Source of the DNA: DAOUFU01 sp034429275
Lineage (GTDB): Bacteria > Chloroflexota > Anaerolineae > Aggregatilineales > Aggregatilineaceae
Direction: 5' to 3'
DNA: 10,710 nucleotides
NCBI GenBank assembly: GCA_034429275.1
Contig: DAOUFU010000263.1
Coordinates: forward strand, 1 to 10,710
Part shown: positions 1 through 6,076 of the stretch, in pieces
How the letters are laid out: each line of letters opens with the position of its first letter
Numbering within the stretch: position 1 is the first letter of the stretch
Made by a program: the position numbers and the translations under genes
The notes under the pieces: model-generated
Database searches by the model: none
What the model was told of the DNA's origin: nothing
Seen by the model: the letters and a program-made list of their open reading frames with translations, nothing else

Positions 1-37
1 GCTTCACTGGGGCATTCTACACGGACTCATCCCGTTG

Positions 38-110
38 AGCCACCCAAGGGAGTTGAACCCTTAACCTAACGCTTACGAAGCGTTTGCTCTGCCGATTGAG
101 CTAGGGTGGC
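38..110 (-). tRNA. tRNA-Thr (anticodon CGU)
   Basis: On the minus strand this folds into a complete 73-nt cloverleaf. It has a 7-bp acceptor stem (GCCACCC with GGGTGGC), a D arm GCTC/GAGC, an anticodon stem AACGC/GCGTT with loop TTCGTAA, and a T arm AAGGG/CCCTT with loop TTCAACT. Loop positions 34-36 read CGT, which decodes the threonine codon ACG. The discriminator base is U, unlike the A73 of E. coli tRNA-Thr. The 3' CCA is not encoded, since the following bases are CAA, so it must be added by the nucleotidyltransferase. A near-consensus promoter lies just upstream. I see no terminator in the 37 bases left to the window edge. Confidence 0.96.
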
Positions 111-123
111 GTTCATGCCGCGC

Positions 124-152
124 ATTATAGCAACCCTCCCCTACCCTGGCAA
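124..152 (-). promoter_or_regulatory. Sigma-70-type promoter of the tRNA-Thr gene
   Basis: Read on the minus strand, TTGCCA (147-152) and a perfect TATAAT (124-129) are separated by exactly 17 bases. The -10 box ends 13 bases before the first base of the mature tRNA. This leaves room for a start site about 7 bases downstream and a short 5' leader for RNase P to remove. This is the clearest housekeeping promoter in the window. Confidence 0.75.
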
Positions 153-208
153 GCCCGAATTTCCCCACCCCTGCCTTCGTTCCGTGCTCTCACCCTCCAA
201 AAAAGCCC

Positions 209-238
209 TTGCATTTTGCCCTCTGTGCGCGTTATCAT
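209..238 (+). promoter_or_regulatory. Candidate promoter for secD-secF
   Basis: TTGCAT (209-214) and TATCAT (233-238) are separated by 18 bases and lie about 100 bases before the secD start codon. The predicted transcription start is near 245, so the secD leader would be about 90 nt and would begin with the stable hairpin at 248-270. The match is reasonable, but no other evidence supports it. Confidence 0.4.
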
Positions 239-247
239 GGCTGGGTT

Positions 248-270
248 TGCGCGGAATGCCCTTCCGCGCA
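248..270 (+). other. Perfect hairpin in the predicted secD 5' leader
   Basis: The sequence TGCGCGGAA (248-256) pairs perfectly with TTCCGCGCA (262-270) around a 5-base loop. The stem is 9 bp and GC-rich. It is not followed directly by a T-run (the nearest, T6, is at 292-297), so it is not a typical terminator. It lies within a few bases of the transcription start predicted from the promoter at 209-238. It could therefore be a 5'-end mRNA-stabilising stem or a regulatory site, but its role is unknown. Confidence 0.4.
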
Positions 271-337
271 GCGCTTATGAACCCACAAGGCTTTTTTAAG
301 CTGCGTAACACAACGTGCCATTTGAGAGGATCACACT

Positions 338-1798
338 ATGAGAGGGTATCGCGCCTGGCTGGTGATTATTCTCGTGATTGCCGCCGCGTCGATCTGGATG
401 TCTCTGCCCGATAATCCCGGCATCCACATTGGCGGCTTCAATCGCGATTTGAAGGTCGTCCAAGGTCTGGATTTGCAGGGCGGTTCGCGCGTTCTGCTGC
501 AAGCTGCCCCTGGTGCAGATTTTGACCAGAGCACGATGGATCAGGCCGTCAAAAACGTCGAGCGCCGTGTGAATGGCCTCGGCGTGTCCGAAGCCGTCGT
601 TCAAAAGCAGGGCAGCGACCGCATCATCGTTGAACTGCCCGGCGTCAAGGAACAATCCGTCGCCTTTGAGTCCATCAAATCCACCGGTTTGCTCGAATTT
701 GTCGATTTTTCCGCCGTCGCGTCCGGCTCTCTGGCCGAAGGCTCGTGCATCCTGACAACCGAGCAGGTCGCTTTGCGTGAATCGCGCCTCCCCGAAGGTG
801 AACCGGCCCCCGATTACAGCACCTACACCTGCCCTGCCGATCCGCCCGATTACCCCACCGAAGACCCCGCCTTGCTCCAGAATGGTCAGCCCTACAAAAC
901 CATCATGACCGGGGCGGGTCTTTCCGACGCAGCCGCGATTACCCAGGGTCAGATCGGGACCAACTGGGCCGTGAACTTCGTCCTGCGCAGCGATGGCGAT
1001 CGCACCGACGATTTCATCAAGTACGTCGCCGCCAATGCCAATCGCCCGATGGCCATTGTCCTCGATGGCCGTCTGATCTCATATCCCACCATCCAGTCGG
1101 ACCTGGCTGCCAGTGCGGCAGCAGGCACCATGGATGGCGGCATCATCACCGGCAGCTTCTCGCGCGATGAAGCTCGCATCCTGGCCGCGCAGCTCAAGTA
1201 TGGTGCCCTGCCCGTCCCGCTGGAGATCATTGCCTTCGATACCATCGGCCCCTCGCTCGGTAAAGTCTCCGTCGAGCGTTCGATCCGCGCGGGCATCATC
1301 GGCGTGATCACCGTGCTGGCCTTCATGCTCATCTACTACCGCGTGCCTGGCATCGCCGCGGCGCTGGCCCTGCTTCTCTTCGCCGCCATCAACTTCGCGC
1401 TCTACAAATACATCCCCGTCACCCTCAGCCTGCCCGCCATCACCGGCTTCCTGATATCCATTGGCACGGCGGTAGACGGTAATATCCTGATCTTCGAGCG
1501 CATGAAGGAAGAGCTTCGCGCCGGGCGTTCGATGGAACGCGCCATCGAAGCCGGCTTCGAACGCGCCTGGACCTCCATCCGCGACTCGAACATCTCGACG
1601 CTCATCAGCTGCTTCATCCTGTACTTCTTCGGCAGCGCCTTCGGCGCGAGTGCCGTGCAGGGGTTTGCCATCACGCTCGGTCTGGGTCTGATCATCACCC
1701 TCTTCACCGCCGTGATCGTCACCCGCACCATTCTGCATACCCTGGTGCTGCTCATCGGCAATGCACTCCGCGCCAACAAGAAGCTGCTCGGTGTATAA
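338..1798 (+). CDS. secD: Protein translocase subunit SecD
   Basis: SecD, with SecF, uses the proton gradient to help pull and release proteins on the outer face of the SecYEG translocon. The 486-residue product has an N-terminal membrane anchor (about residues 6-22). Next comes the hallmark VQGLDLQGG segment (41-49), and then a large extracytoplasmic domain up to about residue 300. That domain ends with the family motif GALPVPL (289-295). Five hydrophobic segments follow (about 315-475). Residues 378-392 carry the signature AVDGNILIFERMKEE. Its Asp380 corresponds to the conserved transmembrane aspartate linked to proton movement in SecDF. The RDSNISTLI segment (415-423) is also typical. The ATG is preceded by GAGAGGA (324-330) seven bases away. 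The length is normal for a stand-alone SecD. The gene is first in a two-gene operon with secF; no yajC is seen upstream. Confidence 0.97.
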   Translation: MRGYRAWLVIILVIAAASIWMSLPDNPGIHIGGFNRDLKVVQGLDLQGGSRVLLQAAPGADFDQSTMDQAVKNVERRVNGLGVSEAVVQKQGSDRIIVELPGVKEQSVAFESIKSTGLLEFVDFSAVASGSLAEGSCILTTEQVALRESRLPEGEPAPDYSTYTCPADPPDYPTEDPALLQNGQPYKTIMTGAGLSDAAAITQGQIGTNWAVNFVLRSDGDRTDDFIKYVAANANRPMAIVLDGRLISYPTIQSDLAASAAAGTMDGGIITGSFSRDEARILAAQLKYGALPVPLEIIAFDTIGPSLGKVSVERSIRAGIIGVITVLAFMLIYYRVPGIAAALALLLFAAINFALYKYIPVTLSLPAITGFLISIGTAVDGNILIFERMKEELRAGRSMERAIEAGFERAWTSIRDSNISTLISCFILYFFGSAFGASAVQGFAITLGLGLIITLFTAVIVTRTILHTLVLLIGNALRANKKLLGV

Positions 1799-1812
1799 GG
1801 GGCTGACGAACT

Positions 1813-3126
1813 ATGTTTAACTTCGCTCAACGCCGTTTCCTGTTCTTCGCCATCTCGCTGTCGGTCATCATTCCCGGCCTCATCGCGATGGCGATCTCTA
1901 CCGCCAAATACAATTCGCCGGTCCGCCTCAGCATCGATTTCACTGGCGGCACCCTCATGGATATTTCGTTCGCTGAAGATCACAGCGAGCAGTCCGTGCG
2001 CGATGCGCTCGGCGAGTTTGGCGTCAACGACTACATTGTGCAGCGCCTCGACCCCATCTCAACCGATGCCATCGCGGGTGATAAGGGCCAGGCGGGCAGC
2101 CGCTTCTTCATCACCGTGCCTGCTGCCTCCGTCAACACAACCGACCTGTACGCCGCGCTGGAAGACCAGATCGGCCCCTTCTGGTCATCGCTCTCCACAA
2201 CCGACGATCCCCAGCGCCTGGATGCGACCAACGTCATCCGCGACGAAGCCACCGGCACCGCGATCATTGACGTGTCATTTGTGGACGCCGTCGAGCCTTC
2301 CGCGGTTGAGGCTGTGGTGACCGGTCTCGGTGTGGAGAATGTCACGGTCGAACCGGCAACTCCGTTGGCCGCTCAGGCAGGCAGTCGCTGGCAGATTCGT
2401 ATGGAAGACCTCGAAAGCGAAGACAGGCTCAACGAGCTGATCGCCTACCTCGAAACCAATGTCGGCGCGTTCTGGACCCTCACTCCCAGCAATCCACGCG
2501 CTGAGATCACCAGCAGCAGCGTATCGGCAACCGTGGGGCGAGAAGTCACTCGCTCGGCCATTTATGCAACCCTGGCCGTCGCCGCGATCGTCCTCGCTTT
2601 CATCGTCTTCGCCTTCCGCAAGGTCCCCAAACCCTTCCGCTACGGGGCCTGCGCCATCATCGCGATGTTCCACGACATCCTGATCACGATGGGTGTCATG
2701 TCGATACTCGGCCTACTCTTTGGCTGGGAAGCCAACGCCCTGTTCTTGACCGCCGTGCTCACCGTTGTGGGTTACTCGGTCCAGGACTCGATTGTAGTGT
2801 TCGACCGCATCCGCGAAAACACGCCCAAGTATCGCGGCGAGAGCTACGAAATGGTCGTCAACCGCAGCGTGCTGGAGACCATCCACCGCTCGCTGGCCAC
2901 CCAGCTAAACGCCATCTTTGTGATGGTCGCCATCCTGCTCTTCGGTGGCGAAACCATCCGCCAGTTCATCGCCATTCTGCTGATCGGCCTGATGAGCGGG
3001 ACCTATTCCTCGATCTTCAACGCCGTGCCGCTTCTGGTCTCGTGGGAACTGGGTGAAATCCCGTTCGTCAACCGCGAAGCCAAGCGCAAGCGCCGTGCCG
3101 AAAAAGAGGCTGCCGCCTCGTCCTGA
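1813..3126 (+). CDS. secF: Protein translocase subunit SecF with a duplicated extracytoplasmic domain
   Basis: SecF is the partner of SecD in the proton-driven Sec accessory complex. The gene begins 14 bases after secD; its ribosome-binding site AAGGGG (1797-1802) overlaps the secD stop codon, which suggests coupled expression. The 437-residue product has a first membrane segment (about 9-29) and the IDFTGGTLMD motif (41-50). Five more hydrophobic segments lie between about 248 and 410. The diagnostic GYSVQDSIVVFDRIREN (320-336) holds the conserved Asp325, with Gln324 where Asn is common. Arg359, in the IHRS segment, matches the conserved TM5 arginine. The tail (421-432) is rich in Lys and Arg. 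SecF proteins are usually around 300-330 residues. The extra length is explained by two similar stretches, 47-141 and 149-238, both with the pattern DxSF, helix, LGxxGV, AGSR, helix, GxFW. Confidence 0.96.
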   Translation: MFNFAQRRFLFFAISLSVIIPGLIAMAISTAKYNSPVRLSIDFTGGTLMDISFAEDHSEQSVRDALGEFGVNDYIVQRLDPISTDAIAGDKGQAGSRFFITVPAASVNTTDLYAALEDQIGPFWSSLSTTDDPQRLDATNVIRDEATGTAIIDVSFVDAVEPSAVEAVVTGLGVENVTVEPATPLAAQAGSRWQIRMEDLESEDRLNELIAYLETNVGAFWTLTPSNPRAEITSSSVSATVGREVTRSAIYATLAVAAIVLAFIVFAFRKVPKPFRYGACAIIAMFHDILITMGVMSILGLLFGWEANALFLTAVLTVVGYSVQDSIVVFDRIRENTPKYRGESYEMVVNRSVLETIHRSLATQLNAIFVMVAILLFGGETIRQFIAILLIGLMSGTYSSIFNAVPLLVSWELGEIPFVNREAKRKRRAEKEAAASS

Positions 3127-3148
3127 CCGCATCAGGGTCACAAAACGC

Positions 3149-3193
3149 CGGGGCGTATCGCACTCACTTTCCGCGCGATACGCCCCGTTTTTT
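3149..3193 (+). terminator. Strong intrinsic terminator after secF
   Basis: A perfect 12-bp stem, CGGGGCGTATCG (3149-3160) with CGATACGCCCCG (3176-3187), extends by one more C-G pair (3161/3175). A six-base T-run (3188-3193) follows directly. It lies 22 bases after the secF stop codon and ends the secDF operon. On the other strand the stem is followed by GCG and then only TTTT. It may therefore also act, more weakly, on the convergent oxidoreductase transcript that ends at 3216. Confidence 0.92.
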
Positions 3194-3215
3194 CCCGCTC
3201 AAGGGTTCTCTGCCG

Positions 3216-4088
3216 CTACCGCAGCTTTTGCGCCATCTCCCAGAACGCCTGCACTCCTTCCAGGTGATCGTTCAATGTGGCGAATCCCGCCCCCATCGTG
3301 TTGATCGCCACATGAGTCGCACCTGCCGCGCGCCATCCTTCGATCACGCTCTCCCATTCCGACCGGGGTGTGCGCGCCATGTTGATCCGAAAATCGATCC
3401 CGAAGGCCGCCGGGTCACGCCGTTCCTCGGCCAGGTATTGCCGCAGTGCAGCCAGCACATCCTGCGCGCTCTCCGCCGTCAGGTGATTGGTGATCCACCC
3501 CTCGCCATGCCGCGCCATGCGCCGCAGCATCGCGTCCGCCGCCCCGCCAAACCACAGCGGTAGCGGCTGCTGCACCGGGCGCGGGTTGATCCCCACCGCG
3601 TCCAGCTTGTGATAGCGCCCCTCAAAGGTCACCAGGGGTTTTGACCACAGCGCCTTCATCACCACAATCTGCTCATCGACCCGCCGACCCCGGTCATGGA
3701 ACGTATACCCGGCACCTTCCATCTCCGCCTGGTTCCACCCCACGCCGATTCCCAGGCGCAGCCGTCCTCCGCTCAGCACATCGACCTCAGCGGCCTGCTT
3801 GGCTGTAGCTGCCGTGTTGCGCTGCGGCAGGATCACAATCCCCGTCACCAGCTCCAACCTGCTGGTGAACCCGGCTAAAAAGCCAAACAGCACGAACGGC
3901 TCATGAAACAGCGTCTCATACGTGTACACAAAGCTCCGGTCCGGGTATCGCGCCGGGTCTGCACCCAACAGGTGCTCATACGCCAGCAGGTAATCGAACC
4001 CCATCGTCTCGACCGCCTGCACATAGGCTTTGATGGCCGCCGGGTCGGTTCCACTCTCCAGTTGAGGAAACACTACGCCAATCTTCAT
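3216..4088 (-). CDS. Luciferase-like (LLM class) F420/flavin-dependent oxidoreductase
   Basis: The 290-residue product is a soluble TIM-barrel enzyme of the bacterial luciferase-like superfamily. These enzymes transfer hydride using coenzyme F420 or FMN; the substrate cannot be read from sequence. Evidence includes the N-terminal strand MKIGVVFPQ, the segment FTSRLELVTGIVILPQRN (74-91), the family hallmark DVLSGGRLRLGIGVGWN (103-119), the HDRGRRVDEQ segment (131-140) and the PLWFGGA segment (177-183). The overall pattern fits the TIGR03619-type F420-dependent group better than true luciferases. I prefer the ATG at 4088 because GGGAGGGAG sits 8 bases upstream. An in-frame GTG at 4091 would leave only 5 bases. 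The gene starts 17-20 bases after the mutL stop, so it is probably translated from the same message. Confidence 0.9.
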   Translation of the reverse strand: MKIGVVFPQLESGTDPAAIKAYVQAVETMGFDYLLAYEHLLGADPARYPDRSFVYTYETLFHEPFVLFGFLAGFTSRLELVTGIVILPQRNTAATAKQAAEVDVLSGGRLRLGIGVGWNQAEMEGAGYTFHDRGRRVDEQIVVMKALWSKPLVTFEGRYHKLDAVGINPRPVQQPLPLWFGGAADAMLRRMARHGEGWITNHLTAESAQDVLAALRQYLAEERRDPAAFGIDFRINMARTPRSEWESVIEGWRAAGATHVAINTMGAGFATLNDHLEGVQAFWEMAQKLR

Positions 4089-4108
4089 CACTCACACTCC
4101 CTCCCAGT

Positions 4109-5947
4109 TCACACTCGTCGTCCAAACTGCCGCGCCAGGTCTTCGCCGCTCATGTGGATTAGTGTCGGCCCGCCATCGAGATCGACTCGCGGCTGCGTGC
4201 AGCGTTCCAGTTCCTGCACCATGCCCTGCATCGCATCCAGCGTCAGGATTTGCCCGGCTTTGGCCGCGCCCATTCGCGCAATCTGCCGGAGAATCGCCTC
4301 AATCATGTCCCCTTCAGAATCGCTCGCCCCCGCAGCAGCGATAGCGGCCAGCACTTCGCCGGGGTCTTCATAGACCAGCGGAGCAGGCATGGCCCTCACC
4401 CTGAAGGTGGCGTTGCCGAACAGTTCCACATCGAATCCCAGCGTGCCCAGCACAGGCAGCATCCCCTCAAGTTCACCGGCCAGCGCCGGTGGCAGGTCAA
4501 CCGCCGTCGCCTGGATTTGCACTTGTTCGATAGCGTCTCCCGCCGCCACCCGCCGCGCCAGCGTTTCGTACAATACCCGCGTGTGTGCCGCGTGCTGATC
4601 GATCAGGTACAGCCCTGCCGGTCCCTCAGCCACGATATACGCCGCCCCCACCTGGCCGATAACCCGCATGATCGGCAGCGTGCGGGGGCGAAGCGGCGTG
4701 CCTGGCCCCGCCGGGATCGCAGTCTCAGCCGGTTTGTACGCGGCTCCCAGTCCCGTATACCGCCCAGGGTCGCCGATCTCCAACCCCATATCAAGCTGCT
4801 CATCGCGTGAGCCGGAGTCATCGTGCGTTTTGCTTCCCGGCCAGCGAACCTGTTCTTCCCCCGGCACTGGGGTGTATGCGCGCGCTGCGCCGCGCACGCC
4901 CCACTCCCCACCAGCACTCCCGCTCCCCAGGCTGCTGCCTGCCTCGACTCCGCTCAGCGCCAGTCGGACCGCGCGCTGCACCGCTGCGAATACGGCATCC
5001 GGCACGCGGAATCGTACTTCCGCCTTGGTCGGATGCACATTGACGTCCACATCCTCTGGTGGCAGCGTGATCAGCAGGACGGCAGCCGGGTGTCTGCCGG
5101 GCGGAAGAAGATCGCGGTACGCCTGCATCACCGCATACGTCAACGTCTGATCGACAATCGACCTCCCGTTCACGAACAAGATGATCTGATCCCGCCGCGT
5201 GCGGCTCAGCTCCGGCAGCGAGGTGAAACCATAGACCTCCACCGGCGGCACATCAGGACGCGGCGGCGGCTGTGGGCTAACCTCCACCATTGCCTTGAAA
5301 TCGTCCAATCCGAAGGCCTCGACTAATACATCGGCCAGGTCGCCGCTCCCTGTTGTACGAAGCTGCTCCCGCCCTTCCTGTACCAGCCGGAAGCGCACCT
5401 GCGGATATGCCATCGCGTACCGCGTGACAATCTGCGAGATATGCCGCCGTTCGGTGCTCTCAGCCTTGAGGAATTTCAGCCGGGCAGGCGTGTTGAAAAA
5501 CAGGTGCTCCACTGCAACCACCGTGCCCACCGGCGCGCCCACCGGCTGAACGCTGCGCACCTCGCCCCCCTCGACCAGCACACTCACCCCGCTGGCCTCG
5601 TCGCCGTGCCGGGTGATCATCGTCGTGCGGCTCACAGCGGCGATGCTCGCCAGGGCCTCACCGCGAAACCCAAGCGTCTGAATCCGGTCCAGGTCATCGA
5701 CCGTCTGCAGCTTACTGGTCGAATGCCGTGCAAATGCCAGCCGTGCCTCCGCCGACGGGATGCCCACGCCGTCATCGCTCACTCGCACCAGCCGCCGCCC
5801 GCCATTTTCGATCTCAACCGTAATAGTCCCTGCCCCGGCGTCCAACGCGTTCTCGATCAATTCCTTGACGACCGAGGCAGGTCGCTCCACCACCTCGCCC
5901 GCCGCGATTTGTGCCGCGACTACGTCCGGCAGCACACGAATCGGCAT
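4109..5947 (-). CDS. mutL: DNA mismatch repair protein MutL with degenerate endonuclease motifs
   Basis: MutL links mismatch recognition by MutS to strand removal. The 612-residue product has an intact N-terminal GHKL ATPase: IAAGEVVERPASVVKELIEN (14-33, with catalytic Glu29), DDGVGI (58-63), the TLGFRGEAL box (91-99), NTPAR (152-156) and the DVNVHPTKAEVRF transducer motif (301-313). A low-complexity linker spans about 333-424. The C-terminal dimerisation domain is present, but its nuclease motifs are eroded. DQHAAHTRVLYE (450-461) has Thr456 where the catalytic Glu of DQHA(X)2E(X)4E belongs. The usual ACHGA motif reads ARMGA (557-561). The CPHGRPT motif reads DLDGGPT (589-595). The C-terminal FGRR is kept. 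I chose ATG 5947 because the MPIRxLPxxVxxQIAAGEV start is universal and GGAG lies just upstream. An open frame continues to ATG 6046 but shows no homology and no ribosome-binding site. Confidence 0.96.
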   Translation of the reverse strand: MPIRVLPDVVAAQIAAGEVVERPASVVKELIENALDAGAGTITVEIENGGRRLVRVSDDGVGIPSAEARLAFARHSTSKLQTVDDLDRIQTLGFRGEALASIAAVSRTTMITRHGDEASGVSVLVEGGEVRSVQPVGAPVGTVVAVEHLFFNTPARLKFLKAESTERRHISQIVTRYAMAYPQVRFRLVQEGREQLRTTGSGDLADVLVEAFGLDDFKAMVEVSPQPPPRPDVPPVEVYGFTSLPELSRTRRDQIILFVNGRSIVDQTLTYAVMQAYRDLLPPGRHPAAVLLITLPPEDVDVNVHPTKAEVRFRVPDAVFAAVQRAVRLALSGVEAGSSLGSGSAGGEWGVRGAARAYTPVPGEEQVRWPGSKTHDDSGSRDEQLDMGLEIGDPGRYTGLGAAYKPAETAIPAGPGTPLRPRTLPIMRVIGQVGAAYIVAEGPAGLYLIDQHAAHTRVLYETLARRVAAGDAIEQVQIQATAVDLPPALAGELEGMLPVLGTLGFDVELFGNATFRVRAMPAPLVYEDPGEVLAAIAAAGASDSEGDMIEAILRQIARMGAAKAGQILTLDAMQGMVQELERCTQPRVDLDGGPTLIHMSGEDLARQFGRRV

Positions 5948-5967
5948 ATCGCACCATCTCCGGTGAT

Positions 5968-5990
5968 AAAAAACCCCGGCAGCGCCGGGG
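5968..5990 (-). terminator. Intrinsic terminator between the histidine kinase gene and mutL
   Basis: On the minus strand a perfect 7-bp stem, CCCCGGC (5990-5984) with GCCGGGG (5980-5974), encloses a 3-base loop. It is followed immediately by six T residues (5973-5968). It lies 87 bases after the kinase stop codon and only 20 bases before the mutL start codon. It probably ends the kinase transcript. Any mutL transcript that starts upstream of it must read through, so it may also act as an attenuator. Confidence 0.85.
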
Positions 5991-6041
5991 ATCGCCCCAT
6001 TCTCGTTCTCGTGATCGCGCTCGTGACGTAGTGCCCGCCGG

Positions 6042-6069
6042 CTCATACCTCACGAACGATCGGTCTCAA
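6042..6069 (-). promoter_or_regulatory. Weak candidate promoter for mutL
   Basis: On the minus strand TTGAGA (6064-6069) and TATGAG (6042-6047) are 16 bases apart. This is the best match I see between the kinase stop codon and mutL. If used, transcription would begin near 6035 and the leader of roughly 90 nt would contain the terminator hairpin at 5968-5990. The -10 match is only 4 of 6, so confidence is low. Confidence 0.25.
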
Positions 6070-6076
6070 TATCCTG

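Noticed and set aside
1..37. On the minus strand, just after the tRNA, GATGAGTCCGTG resembles part of a hammerhead ribozyme core.
   Set aside because: The CUGAUGA box is incomplete, there is no GAAA box in the expected place and no three-stem fold. It is chance similarity.
1079..1738. A 219-codon minus-strand open frame inside secD.
   Set aside because: Its product is rich in Asp, Glu and Gly, typical of the reverse strand of a GC-rich membrane-protein gene, and shows no motif or ribosome-binding site.
5948..6046. A 33-codon N-terminal extension of MutL from an ATG at 6046.
   Set aside because: The extension has no family similarity and no usable ribosome-binding site, and it runs through a terminator hairpin. 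MutL proteins start at the MPIRxLP position.
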